A DNA stretch of 64,000 nt from an uncultured Latescibacterota bacterium (GTDB taxonomy: Bacteria > Latescibacterota > UBA2968 > UBA8231), in assembly GCA_958295495.1 (NCBI GenBank), contig OY282352.1:4596049-4660048 (forward strand), given 5' to 3'. The notes under the pieces are model-generated. The model was not told the DNA's origin, made no database searches, and saw only the letters and a program-made list of their open reading frames with translations. The position numbers were made by a program, and so were the translations under genes. Positions 1 through 8,776 of this stretch are shown in pieces; the stretch's first letter is position 1, and the number at the start of each line of letters is the position of its first letter.

Positions 1-1745
1 ACCCCCCCCATGCCCATCCCGTCGTACACGTACAGTGCCACCGTATTCTCGCCATCGCGCACGACGTGGTCGCTAATATCGAGGATGAATGGCTGGTTCC
101 ACACGTGGTGCTCGCCGATCCAGTGGCCGTTGACGTACACATAGGCATCCTTATCCACCCCGCCGAAAGCCATGAATACTGGCCGGCCCTTCTTTGCGTC
201 CACCTCAATCCGGGTCCGGTACCAAGCCCCCTCGTCATATTGGGCATACCCTTGATCCTCCCAAGCCTGTCCAATGCCGATATCGACCCATTCCGAATCG
301 TCGAAGTCCGGGTCAGCGTACTCGCGGTGCCGCTGGGAATTCAGCCCTCCCACATCGAGACAAAATTTCCACTGCATGGGCACCTCGGCCACCGTCTGGT
401 GGGGATAGGGGATCCGCGGGAGCTGGTACGCGTAGCTACTATAGGGCATATAGTGCTTGCCACTTTTCAAGACTTCCACTCGCGGCCAGCCATGCCCTCT
501 GTACACCCTATTCAAGTGCCCGCCTCGATTGACGGCGAAGTCGTTGGTTTCCACCTCGTCCGTAGGCTGATGCACATTGATTAGGCCGTACACGCCTCCC
601 ATCATCGCCCCGTCGTACACATATAGTGCCACGGCATTCTCGCCATCGCGCACGACGTGGTCGCTGATATCGAGGATGAACGGCAGGTCCCACGCGTGGT
701 GCTGACCAACCAATTGGCCATTGACATATACAAAGGCGTCTTTATCCACGCCGCCGAAAGCCATGAGCACCGGCCGCACAGAATCGGCCGCCACAGTAAA
801 GGTGGTCCGGTACCAAGCTCCCTTGTCGTAGCCAGCGTAGCCCTGATCTTCCCAGGCCCGTCCAATGTCAATAGTAGCCCAGTCCGAATCGTCGTAGTCG
901 AGGGTAGCCCAGTCGCGGTGCCGTTGTGGATATGACCCGTCCACCTCAAGGCGGAATTTCCACTGCATGGGCACCTCGGCCACCTCTTCATGGGCGTAGG
1001 GGACCACCGGAGGCGTGTAGGCGTAGTCGTGGTACTGCTGACCCGATTCGTGTCCTAAGAAGACTTGCGGCTGGAGGGCCTCCAACTGTCGTGCGGCCTG
1101 CTCCATTTGCCGTGCGACCTGCTCCATCTCCTGCTCCATCTGCGGCTGGATGGCCCACAACTGTCGTGCGGCCTGCTCCTGCTCCATTTGCCGTGCGGTC
1201 TGCTCCCTCTGCCGCTGGATGGCCTCCAACTGTCTGCGTATCTGCTCGTTGATAAAGACCGAGTCGATCCTACTGCGCACCCACTCGTCGCTCAACACCG
1301 AGTCGGCATCGACGATCAACGAGGGCCAGTGCTGTTGTAGGAGGGATCGGAGCTCGAGTGCAGAGGCGGTGCGGGAGGACGGCCTCTCTATCGTCGCCTC
1401 GCGCTGGTGGGTCGATTCTAGGCGCTGTGCCGCTTCCGCCCTCACCTGTGGCTGCCCGGGATGCTCGTCGATTACAGCTTCGTAGGTCTGGCGCGCCTGT
1501 GCCAGCCCCAGCTTCTCTTGGCACACCCCGATGCGTAGCTGCGCCCGGGCCGCCATGCCCTCGTCCCCCTTGCCCTTCTCGTGCGCCTCAATCACTTGCT
1601 TATAGAGGCGAATGGCCTCCTTTAGATTGCCCTCGCCCTTCTCCTGCATGAGGGCTGCCTGATACGTTTCCTCGACACTGCTGGCCAGCAGGCTGCTGGC
1701 ACTCAGCAATACGCAACTGAGGAAAATCGCGATAACGCGCTCCAT
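1..1745 (-). CDS. Secreted TPR/coiled-coil protein with tandem galactose-binding-like domains (3' end outside window)
   Basis: The minus-strand frame is open from an ATG at 1745 to the window edge (581 codons, no stop). AAGGAGG lies about 8 nt before the ATG. Residues 1-22 look like a signal peptide (MERVIAIFLSCVLLSASSLL). Residues about 25-105 form a TPR/YbgF-like helical segment (EAIRLYKQVIEAH, ARQTYEAVIDEHP). Residues about 165-235 are Gln/Glu-rich coiled coil. Two copies of a beta-sandwich unit follow, starting near residues 254 and 454 (VPMQWKF...WYRT...AFGGVDKDA...VNG...FILDISDHV), resembling the sugar-binding domain of family 2 glycoside hydrolases. The units repeat at a DNA period of about 591 bp with high identity, so the duplication is fairly recent. 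The catalytic part, if any, lies outside. A glycoside-hydrolase-related or surface-binding role is inference. Confidence 0.8.
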   Translation of the reverse strand, partial: MERVIAIFLSCVLLSASSLLASSVEETYQAALMQEKGEGNLKEAIRLYKQVIEAHEKGKGDEGMAARAQLRIGVCQEKLGLAQARQTYEAVIDEHPGQPQVRAEAAQRLESTHQREATIERPSSRTASALELRSLLQQHWPSLIVDADSVLSDEWVRSRIDSVFINEQIRRQLEAIQRQREQTARQMEQEQAARQLWAIQPQMEQEMEQVARQMEQAARQLEALQPQVFLGHESGQQYHDYAYTPPVVPYAHEEVAEVPMQWKFRLEVDGSYPQRHRDWATLDYDDSDWATIDIGRAWEDQGYAGYDKGAWYRTTFTVAADSVRPVLMAFGGVDKDAFVYVNGQLVGQHHAWDLPFILDISDHVVRDGENAVALYVYDGAMMGGVYGLINVHQPTDEVETNDFAVNRGGHLNRVYRGHGWPRVEVLKSGKHYMPYSSYAYQLPRIPYPHQTVAEVPMQWKFCLDVGGLNSQRHREYADPDFDDSEWVDIGIGQAWEDQGYAQYDEGAWYRTRIEVDAKKGRPVFMAFGGVDKDAYVYVNGHWIGEHHVWNQPFILDISDHVVRDGENTVALYVYDGMGMGG

Positions 1746-1950
1746 GATGGACCTCCTTGTTCAGGTGGGTGAATGCGCGGTTGTACGCTCACCTTTGAAC
1801 CTAAACATCGGCGCTGTCCGAGTTGTCATGGTTTTGTCATGGATGTGCAAAAAGGTTGTACTTTTCGGTCTGCACCATCGGCCCTTGGGGCGCGAGGTCC
1901 TCAACGCAGCCCGCTTTCGCAGAAGTTGCACTTAGCTTTCTTCATGGTCT

Positions 1951-2631
1951 TCACTCCACAAAGCGGTATCCCACCCCGTGTACCGTGAGGATGTGGCGCG
2001 GCTGAGCCGGGTCGGCCTCCAAGCGGTTGCGCAACTCGGCGATGTGGTTATCTACCGTGCGCGTGGTAGGGTACACTTCGTAGCCCCACACCTGTTTGAG
2101 GATCTGGGCCCGGGTCAGGGCGCGGCCCCGGCTTTCCCACAGGAGGCGCAGCACGCCATAAGCCTTGGGAGACAGATGCACGACCCGGCCATCCACTGCG
2201 GCCTCGTAGCGGTCGAAGTCGATCCGCGCCGGCCCGAATTCCAGCACCGCACCCGTGGCTGGTGCCAACTCACCTCGCCGCAACACCGCCTTGACCCGGG
2301 CCATGAGTTCGCGGATGCCCACTGGTTTGGTGACGTAGTCGTCAGCACCCAACTCTAGGCCCAAGACTTTGTCCACCTCCTCGCCGCGCGCCGTGAGCAT
2401 GATGATGGGGATGGCTGCCCCCTGCGCACGCAGCCGACGGCACACTTCGTATCCATCCATAGTGGGCAGCACCACATCGAGTAGAATCAGGTCCGGCCGC
2501 CAAGCCAAGGCCCGCTCCAGCCCCTCGGCGCCATCGGCGGCCGCCTCGGCCTCATAGCCTTCAAAGATCAAATTATCGACCAGCACCCGGGCGATGGCCG
2601 CTTCGTCCTCTACGACTAAAATTCTAGGCAT
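1951..2631 (-). CDS. OmpR/PhoB-family response regulator
   Basis: Two-component transcription factor of 226 aa. The receiver domain (about 1-120) has the acidic pair at E8/D9, the phosphoacceptor D52 in LILLDVVLPTMDG, and K102 in DDYVTKPVG. A C-terminal winged helix (about 130-226) ends with TRTVDNHIAELRNRLE and HGVGYRFVE, typical of OmpR/PhoB DNA-binding domains. The start was placed at MPRILVVEDE; longer upstream extensions run into the kinase gene and are not conserved-looking. The start overlaps the kinase stop by 8 nt, so the pair is translationally coupled. It probably responds to the adjacent kinase; the regulon cannot be read from the sequence. Confidence 0.93.
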   Translation of the reverse strand: MPRILVVEDEAAIARVLVDNLIFEGYEAEAAADGAEGLERALAWRPDLILLDVVLPTMDGYEVCRRLRAQGAAIPIIMLTARGEEVDKVLGLELGADDYVTKPVGIRELMARVKAVLRRGELAPATGAVLEFGPARIDFDRYEAAVDGRVVHLSPKAYGVLRLLWESRGRALTRAQILKQVWGYEVYPTTRTVDNHIAELRNRLEADPAQPRHILTVHGVGYRFVE

Positions 2632-3538
2632 GGGCCTTCTCCTTGGTATGCACCGGGAAGTACAGACGGAATACACTGCCTCCATCCGGCCGACCAGCGG
2701 CTTCCACCCGGCCTCCATGCGCCTCGACCACGCTTTTGACTAGAGACAATCCCAATCCTGTACCCGCAGTGCTGGCCGCGTTGGCACCTCGATGGAATTG
2801 CTCAAAGACGCGCTCCTCCTCGCCGGTAGGGAGGCCAATGCCGCGGTCGGCTACCTCGACCACCACCTCGGCCCCGCGCTGTTCCACGGCTAGGCGGATG
2901 GCTTTGCGCTGGGACGAGTACTTGACGGCGTTGCCGAGGATATTGGCCACCGCGCCCTCCACCGCCTCTTGGTCAGCCAGTACCGGAGGCCGTTCCGCAG
3001 CAATAGCTTCCTCCACCTCAAAGCCCTCCGCGGCGAATACTCCGCCAAAGGTCTCCAGCGCGGCCCGAGCCACGGCCCCTAGGTCGCAGGGCTGGCGTTG
3101 GTAGGTTCGGTCGCCCCGCTCAATGCGGGCGAAATCGAGCACATTATCCACCAAGTGCGACAGCCGTCGGCTCTCGTGCAGGAGGGTGGTCAGATAGTCC
3201 TGCATCTGCTCGGCCGACCGGTAGCGGCCCATGAGCAGGGTCTCGGCGTACAGGCGGATGGACGTGAGCGGAGTGCGCAACTCGTGCGATACATTGGCGA
3301 CGAATTCGGACCGCAGGCGGGCCACCTGCACCTCGCGCCCAGCGTCCCGCAGGATCATAAGCCCCCCGAGGACCACGGATACGGCCAAGGCGAAAATACC
3401 GCCGCCCACCAGATAGTTGCGCGTGCGGTAGTATCCGGTAGCTGCGGAGGCATCGACCGCCCAAATCCCCAGCCGCACTCGGTCCATCCAGCGGCTGGCC
3501 GGTGCGGTCTCGTAGATGGCCTCCCGATGCGCAGCCAC
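2624..3538 (-). CDS. Sensor histidine kinase, C-terminal (catalytic) half
   Basis: This is the kinase core, 304 aa from a GTG start. A TM helix lies at about 43-63 (YLVGGGIFALAVSVVLGGLM). The HisKA H-box ANVSHELRTPLTS has the phospho-accepting His at about residue 85. The HATPase_c domain shows an N-box (ANILGNAVKYSS), G1 (VADRGIGLP), F-box (VFEQFHRG) and G2 (GTGLGLSLVKSVVEAHGG). It is in the same reading frame as the sensor half upstream (3584-4582), separated only by a TGA at 3586-3584 and 15 sense codons. The two are therefore almost certainly one ancestral gene. Without the upstream half the protein would have only one TM helix and little sensor. The GTG start has no strong ribosome site. 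Confidence 0.85.
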   Translation of the reverse strand: MAAHREAIYETAPASRWMDRVRLGIWAVDASAATGYYRTRNYLVGGGIFALAVSVVLGGLMILRDAGREVQVARLRSEFVANVSHELRTPLTSIRLYAETLLMGRYRSAEQMQDYLTTLLHESRRLSHLVDNVLDFARIERGDRTYQRQPCDLGAVARAALETFGGVFAAEGFEVEEAIAAERPPVLADQEAVEGAVANILGNAVKYSSQRKAIRLAVEQRGAEVVVEVADRGIGLPTGEEERVFEQFHRGANAASTAGTGLGLSLVKSVVEAHGGRVEAAGRPDGGSVFRLYFPVHTKEKAHA

Positions 3539-3583
3539 AAAGGCGGCCTCTACGTCGGTGTCGAACAGGGCAAGGGCAAAACC

Positions 3584-4582
3584 TCAATCTGCCAGACCAT
3601 CCACCTGCTCCTGCATTAGGGCCGTCAGCGCGTCCCAGTCGAATAGAATGCCCACGGCACCGCCCCCTTCAGCCGCGCCTAGGTACATGAGGAAACTCGT
3701 CCCATCGGGCCACACGCCCGATATATAACCCCATTCCCGGGCTGCGGCCCATTGGTCCTCCACTACCGGGCCGCAGCGCAGCGCAAAATCAAGGGACTCC
3801 TCGATCAGGGCCAACCTCTCCAGCAAAACGGGACGGTCCTCCATGGCCGCCAACCGACCTTGGGCCAACGTGCGAGCCTCTTGCAGGGCCTGCTGGCAGC
3901 CCGCGTAGAGGGGATAGCGGCCTGCCAGCAGTGCCTCGGCCCAGGCCATCAGGCTGGCTTGGGCTTGCTCGGGCGCAGCATAGTGCCCTAGGCGCAAGTG
4001 GCTCAGGGTAACGGGGTGGGCCCCGTCGGCGTCGAAGACCGGGCCGTAGAGGGCCACCAGCGTCCGGTGCGCTTTCTGCACCATCGCCGCGTCTTTTCCT
4101 TTATGAGCGCAGCGGGCGAGGGCATTGAGGGCTTCGGCTTCCTCTGCGGGACTGGCCGCTTCCTTATAGGCTTGGTGATAGAGCTGCACGCCGCCCGTCC
4201 AGTCTTGGTGGCCGAATTCGCGCTCTGCGGCCCTCTTCATCTGCGCGGCGAAGGCCGCAGAACGCTCCTGCAAGCGCAAGGGCTGTACCGAGGGATGGCG
4301 CATGGCCCCCGTGGGATCGACGGCGAAGATTTGTGCAATCTCGGAAAAACCCGCGTACTGGCGTGGGTCCATTCCGCCCTTATATGCGGCTAGGAGTTGG
4401 GCACGGCTATTGATCAAGCGGTCGAAGGCGTCTTGGGCTAGCACGGCCTTGGAGCGCAATTCCCGGCTCACACTGTCGCGGACATCGCGCAGCGAGCGCA
4501 CGCTCAAAAAAGCCAGCAGGGCGGCTGGCACGAGAATGGACAGGAAATAGAGGATTACCCAGCGAATTCCTAGGCGCGACAT
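3584..4582 (-). CDS. Sensor histidine kinase, N-terminal (sensor) half ended by in-frame TGA
   Basis: 332 aa starting MSRLGIRWVILYFLSILVP, with an N-terminal TM helix (about 8-28) followed by a roughly 300-residue extracytoplasmic region. That region includes Ala-rich helices reminiscent of TPR (AEEAEALNALARCAHKGKDAAM) and a segment near the end (SFLMYLGAAEGGGAVGILFDWDALTALM). It stops at TGA in ...DGLAD-stop, after which the frame continues directly into the kinase half. TGA is a normal stop elsewhere in this window (for example 24314-24316 and 47333-47335), so recoding is unlikely. A nonsense mutation (TGG to TGA is one option), a sequencing error or a genuine split sensor are the possibilities. 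No named sensor domain was recognised. Confidence 0.8.
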   Translation of the reverse strand: MSRLGIRWVILYFLSILVPAALLAFLSVRSLRDVRDSVSRELRSKAVLAQDAFDRLINSRAQLLAAYKGGMDPRQYAGFSEIAQIFAVDPTGAMRHPSVQPLRLQERSAAFAAQMKRAAEREFGHQDWTGGVQLYHQAYKEAASPAEEAEALNALARCAHKGKDAAMVQKAHRTLVALYGPVFDADGAHPVTLSHLRLGHYAAPEQAQASLMAWAEALLAGRYPLYAGCQQALQEARTLAQGRLAAMEDRPVLLERLALIEESLDFALRCGPVVEDQWAAAREWGYISGVWPDGTSFLMYLGAAEGGGAVGILFDWDALTALMQEQVDGLAD

Positions 4583-4840
4583 GGGATTGGTAGGGGGGGA
4601 GTGGGGAGTGGGGAGTGGGATCGGGAGCGAGGAATATAGCCGGCGACCCTTCCTCTGCCAAATTTGTTCCGCGTGCGTTTGACATCTGGAGGGGAAGCGG
4701 CATATAGTTGCGACCGATACTATACATTGCATACCTGAATCGGGGGCCCCAACAGCCGGAGATCCCGGCTGGATCAGCGAGAACGGACGCGGCAATCGCT
4801 GGGTATCATCTATCCACTACTCTTAACAGGAGAGATCATT
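4583..4840. other. Divergent intergenic region with GGGGAGT microrepeat
   Basis: Region between the kinase gene (minus) and the VasI-like gene (plus). It must hold promoters for both. At about 4594-4618 there are back-to-back copies of a short GGGGAGTGG-type unit just upstream of the kinase start, in the position of its leader. No clear operator was recognised. Confidence 0.4.
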
Positions 4841-5482
4841 ATGAAACTAAAATTGCTGGTGCCCTTGGTTACTCTGTTGGTGTGCGCTGGTGTGATTGAA
4901 GCGGCCACTATTGAGGAGACACTGGCGCACTGCCGATCCAAATCGCAGAATGAGCGCTTGGCCTGCTATGACGAACTGGCTCGGGCAGTGGCTGGAGGCG
5001 TTTCGTTGCCGCCGTTACCGGATACGGGGATAGGCAAATGGGACATAACACAAGAGGTTTCGCCTATTGACGATTCGATGAATGTTACGCTCCTGTTGGT
5101 AGCCGAAAAAAATGTTAGATTAAGTCAATTGCATACTGCTCATCCTGCGCTTTTTGTCCGATGTCAGGAAAACAGGACCCAAGTATTCATCGGATTTCTT
5201 AGTGAAGATCCTTACCCTCTTGGATATGGCGATAATGGGAATGGGCCTGTCTTAACCCGCTTTGATCGTGAGAAGGCTGAATGGAACTCGTGGTCCCTCT
5301 CTGTGAATCGCAAGGCAGTTTTTGCCCCAAGCCCACAACTGTTTTGGGCTAAGAAGATTGAGCTGTATCGTAAGCTGTTTGTTCAGATTATTCCAGAGGA
5401 CAAGAATAAACTCAACATTGTGTTTGATTTGACCGGCAGCAAGAAGGCGATGGCTCCGCTTCGCAAGGCGTGTGGATGGTAG
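4841..5482 (+). CDS. VasI-like periplasmic protein
   Basis: 213 aa with a signal peptide (MKLKLLVPLVTLLVCAGVIEA, cleavage near residue 21-22). The mature start has the pattern of a DxxxCrxxxxxxxRLxCYD protein (LAHCRSKSQNERLACYDELA), followed by GKWDITQEVSPIDDSMNVTL and LFVRCQENRTQVFIGF. This layout matches VasI, first named from type VI secretion clusters but widely found without them. No other T6SS gene is visible in the window, so a secretion role is not supported. AGGAGAG stands just upstream of the ATG. It is AT-richer than its flanks and is transcribed away from the sensor kinase. Confidence 0.65.
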   Translation: MKLKLLVPLVTLLVCAGVIEAATIEETLAHCRSKSQNERLACYDELARAVAGGVSLPPLPDTGIGKWDITQEVSPIDDSMNVTLLLVAEKNVRLSQLHTAHPALFVRCQENRTQVFIGFLSEDPYPLGYGDNGNGPVLTRFDREKAEWNSWSLSVNRKAVFAPSPQLFWAKKIELYRKLFVQIIPEDKNKLNIVFDLTGSKKAMAPLRKACGW

Positions 5483-5545
5483 CGAGGCTCGTTATGCCCA
5501 ATGACAAACATGATATATCTGGTTTGATCTTTAGAGGCCCAAAGG

Positions 5546-5564
5546 CGCGGGCGAGACGCCCGCG
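5546..5564. repeat. GC-rich perfect hairpin
   Basis: CGCGGGCG-AGA-CGCCCGCG forms a perfect 8-bp stem with a 3-nt loop, 64 bp after the VasI-like stop. It lacks a T-run, so it is not a typical intrinsic terminator. Hairpins of this GCGGGCGAGACGCCCGC type are common as dispersed intergenic palindromes. Confidence 0.5.
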
Positions 5565-5630
5565 TTCCCAGCAATCGCCCAGCGGGTTTTGTAGAGGCTC
5601 TTAATCTGGGGCGAGAGACCCCCCACAGCC

Positions 5631-8600
5631 ATGAAAAGCTACTTGGTCGTGCAAAAGATCCTCGTCGGCTTGGTGCTGAGTCTGGCCCCTGTTGCGGCCC
5701 AGCCGGGCTACCAGATAAGCGGCGACGAGGTGGTGGTCGATCTGGCGCAGCACTGGCGGCAGTGGACCATCCCCACCCATCTGGCGCACATTGACGAGAC
5801 CGGGTCCGTGCGGACGCGCCGGCTGCGGACGGTGTACAATGTCCTCGCGGATCGCACGCTCAGGCGGCCAATAATCATCAACGCGGACGACCCGCGCATT
5901 GGCACCATCGACAGCACCATGCAGTTCGATGTGTTTGGCGAGCCGATCCGCAATACGCTCAACGAACTGGTCTTCGACTACTGGGTGCGGCCGGGGATTA
6001 GCCGGGTGGGGTCCAATCCGCAGCTAGCAGAGCATATCCTCGACGGCGATCCGACCACGTTCTGGGAGCCAGACCCGCGCGACCCCATCGAGCAGTGGTG
6101 GATCGAGGTGGATCTGGGGCGGGCCGTGCCCGTGGAGCGGCTCAAGCTCCAGTTTGCCGACGAAGAACTCGGCGATCCCTTTTTGCAGTTTATCATGCTG
6201 TTGTCGCGCCGGCAGAGTGCGCTGTTGCACGAGCCGAATAGCCGCATTGGCTTCCAACTGTTCATTCCGCAGGACGCGCCCAATACCACGCAGCGCGAAT
6301 ACATTTTTGAAAGCGAGCACACCAGCCCCGAATTGCCCCCGGCCTCCGGGGAGGTCAGCCATAGGCCACTGATAGAAGCGCGAAAGCCCTCGCCCGAATG
6401 GACGGGCAAGAGCATTGAGACCATCCGCATTGTGATCACGGATACGCGGGGCGGACGGGCCGAACAGATTGCGCCGGAGGTGTGGGAGGGGTTGCCGGCC
6501 ACACAGCAGGGGGATGTGGTTTATTTTGCGCGGGATGTGGCTGGGCGCGAGGAGCCAGTAGAAGAGGCGACCTATTTGGCTTTGGCCGCAGAGCGGCAGG
6601 GGCAGCGGTTCTACTACCGCCGGGAATTGCCGCGTCTGGCCGAAGTCGAGGCTTGGGGCTGGGGCGACAACATCGGCATCAACTTGGTCCAAAACGGCGG
6701 CTCGCTCTCCCTGACCACCCCGGGCAAGAATCCGCTGACGGCATTCGACGGGGACGACGCCACCTATTACGTCCACCAAACCCGCAATCCACTCAATCCC
6801 GGCGGCAATGTGCTGACCGTCGATATGGGGGGCGCGGTGTGGCTGGACCAGGTGCGCCTTACCGGGTCGGGTATGCGCGGCTATATCATGCGGGCTTCGG
6901 CCGGCGGGCGCGATGTGCGCGGTGGCCTCAAATGGCAGCGCATCAGTCCAGCGGAGCGCGAGTATAGCGTGGCCGAGGCCCTGCCGCGCGGCGACTCGGG
7001 CCGCTTCAGTGCAATCGTCGATCCCCAGGACCCGCCGCTCAAGGCCCGTCTCCTCGACTTGGTCGTCTTTGCCCACTTTCCCCCGGGCTTTGTCGGCGGC
7101 CGCTCCGAGAGCGGGGCCGGGCAGGGGATCTTGGTCAATGCCTTCTGGTCGGCCATCAGCGAGATCATGCTGTTTTCCAGCAGTCCGCCGGCCGAGGTGG
7201 CGTTGGAATCGGACTTGATCGAGCTGCCGGGGCTGGTGGCCTTGGGGGGGGTTCACTGGGACGCCGACACCCCGCCGGGCACGGATGTGGAAATCCGCAC
7301 CCGCACCGGCGACCAACTGTTGCAGCAAATCCGCTACTTCGACAAAACCGGCAACGCGAAAACCGCAGCCGAATACAAAACCCTCGCCGGCTTTTTCAAG
7401 GGGCCTTCGGATACTACAGTGGTCGTGGGGCCGGGGTGGAGCGCGTGGAGCCAGCCGTATCGGCAGCCGGGGGAGTGGGTGCGTTCGCCGAGTCTGCGGC
7501 GCTTTATGCAGGTACAGGTGCGACTCAAAAGCGACGGCGGCCAGCAGGTGCCGGCACTGCATCGCATTGCGGTGGGCCTGCATCAGCCAGTGGTGCAGCG
7601 GCTGCGCGCCGAGGTGTGGCCAGCGGCGGTGGAGGCGGGAGTGCTCGACACGTTTGCCCTTTTTGTGCAGCCCGACTTTTTGGCGCAGCCGGTGCCAGAG
7701 CGCAGCTTGGGTTTCGACGAGGTGCGGGTGCGCGCCGAGCCCGGGCTGGACCTGCGGCTGGTCGATGTGGCCTTGGGCACGGAAGCGGAGCTGGCGTCTG
7801 GGACTCCATTCCAGCACTTTGCGCGAGGTGCCGACGGACGGTTGCTCGACGCACAGGGGGCCGAGTTGGCCGTGCGCGCCGAGGGCGACTCGCTGTGGCT
7901 GCGCTTTCCCCAGACCGTGCAGGGCCTTGCGCCGGTGTACTACCGCTCGGTGGCCCCCGGCGACGAGGTGCCCACCGGATTGGACCGCAATCTGTTGACC
8001 TTTACCTCGTACCGTCTCCTGCCCGCGGCCGAGCAGGGCGCGGTGCGCTATTTCCGGCGGCAGGAGAGCGGCCGGCTAGTCGAGATAGAAGCAGGGGCCT
8101 ACGAGGCATTGGCCGCGGCCGAGCAGGGGCCGGTGCGCTACTTCCGCAAGGTCGTCGGTCTGGGCGATCAGGTCCCTTTTGACGCGGAGGGCGACAGCCT
8201 CGACCAGAGCCGGTACAACGGGCTGGGGAGGCAGCGGGGCTGGGTGGTGGAACGGGGCCGACTGGTGAGGCTGCGCTTTGCCTCGCGGGTGTATTTGCAA
8301 GGGACGCGCTTGGCCGTCGCAGTGCGGCAGAGCCAGCCTCCGACCCCGTGGCAGGCAGCCGACGGCGGCGATGTGACCGGGCTGAGTCCCGCAAAGAGCT
8401 TGGCCATTGGGGCGCAGGGGGCCGACGCGGCCCTTGCCGAGGTGGCGATCGCCCCGAATCCTTTTACGCCCAACGGCGATGGAGTCAACGAGGTGGCTGA
8501 GATCGCCTTTTCCTTGTTCCGAGTGCAGGCCGAGCGGTCGTTGGCGGTGCGGGTCTATACGCTGGCGGGTCGCCGGGTGCGGCAGCTAGCGGCGCTGGCC

Positions 8601-8753
8601 ACAGGCGGGCGGCAGCGGTTTGTCTGGGATGGGCGGGACGAGGAGGGACGGGTCGTGGCGCCGGGCTTGTATTTGTGCGAGATCGAGGTAGAAGCGGACG
8701 CTACGGCCTTTGGCGGACAGAGCCGAGTTCACCTCATCGCCGTGGCCTACTAG
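5631..8753 (+). CDS. Large secreted protein with discoidin-like regions and C-terminal FlgD-type Ig module
   Basis: 1040 aa, signal peptide at 1-23 (LVGLVLSLAPVAAQ). Two F5/8-type C (discoidin-like) stretches are visible. One lies around residues 130-185 (AEHILDGDPTTFWEPDP, WIEVDLGRAVPVERLKL). The other lies around 365-410 (LTAFDGDDATYYV, VLTVDMGGAVWLDQVRL). The last 95 residues (VAIAPNPFTPNGDGVNE ... VYTLAGRRVRQL ... FVWDGRDEEGRVVAPGLYL) are a FlgD-Ig-like module often found on exported proteins of FCB-group bacteria. A motif of the form Y-x-x-L-x-A-A-E-x-Q-G-x-V-x-Y-F-R occurs four times, near residues 284, 314, 793 and 823. Extracellular binding or adhesion is likely; no enzyme signature was seen. 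Confidence 0.8.
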   Translation: MKSYLVVQKILVGLVLSLAPVAAQPGYQISGDEVVVDLAQHWRQWTIPTHLAHIDETGSVRTRRLRTVYNVLADRTLRRPIIINADDPRIGTIDSTMQFDVFGEPIRNTLNELVFDYWVRPGISRVGSNPQLAEHILDGDPTTFWEPDPRDPIEQWWIEVDLGRAVPVERLKLQFADEELGDPFLQFIMLLSRRQSALLHEPNSRIGFQLFIPQDAPNTTQREYIFESEHTSPELPPASGEVSHRPLIEARKPSPEWTGKSIETIRIVITDTRGGRAEQIAPEVWEGLPATQQGDVVYFARDVAGREEPVEEATYLALAAERQGQRFYYRRELPRLAEVEAWGWGDNIGINLVQNGGSLSLTTPGKNPLTAFDGDDATYYVHQTRNPLNPGGNVLTVDMGGAVWLDQVRLTGSGMRGYIMRASAGGRDVRGGLKWQRISPAEREYSVAEALPRGDSGRFSAIVDPQDPPLKARLLDLVVFAHFPPGFVGGRSESGAGQGILVNAFWSAISEIMLFSSSPPAEVALESDLIELPGLVALGGVHWDADTPPGTDVEIRTRTGDQLLQQIRYFDKTGNAKTAAEYKTLAGFFKGPSDTTVVVGPGWSAWSQPYRQPGEWVRSPSLRRFMQVQVRLKSDGGQQVPALHRIAVGLHQPVVQRLRAEVWPAAVEAGVLDTFALFVQPDFLAQPVPERSLGFDEVRVRAEPGLDLRLVDVALGTEAELASGTPFQHFARGADGRLLDAQGAELAVRAEGDSLWLRFPQTVQGLAPVYYRSVAPGDEVPTGLDRNLLTFTSYRLLPAAEQGAVRYFRRQESGRLVEIEAGAYEALAAAEQGPVRYFRKVVGLGDQVPFDAEGDSLDQSRYNGLGRQRGWVVERGRLVRLRFASRVYLQGTRLAVAVRQSQPPTPWQAADGGDVTGLSPAKSLAIGAQGADAALAEVAIAPNPFTPNGDGVNEVAEIAFSLFRVQAERSLAVRVYTLAGRRVRQLAALATGGRQRFVWDGRDEEGRVVAPGLYLCEIEVEADATAFGGQSRVHLIAVAY

Positions 8754-8756
8754 ATA

Positions 8757-8768
8757 ACTGACGTTACG
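8757..8768. repeat. Solitary ACTGACGTTACG element end
   Basis: ACTGACGTTACG directly follows the stop of the large secreted gene. The same 12-mer (or its complement) forms the ends of the small elements at 10264-10350 and 11770-12007. Here only one end is seen, within the 23-bp gap between two convergent genes. Confidence 0.55.
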
Positions 8769-8776
8769 CGGTGGCC

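Noticed and set aside
3584..3586. Selenocysteine recoding of the in-frame TGA
   Set aside because: No obvious SECIS-like hairpin follows and histidine kinases are not known selenoproteins; a nonsense mutation or error is simpler.
6024..7817. 597-codon minus-strand open frame opposite the large secreted gene
   Set aside because: Antisense shadow of a GC-rich gene; His/Arg/Ala-rich composition with no recognisable domain, while the plus strand has clear domains.
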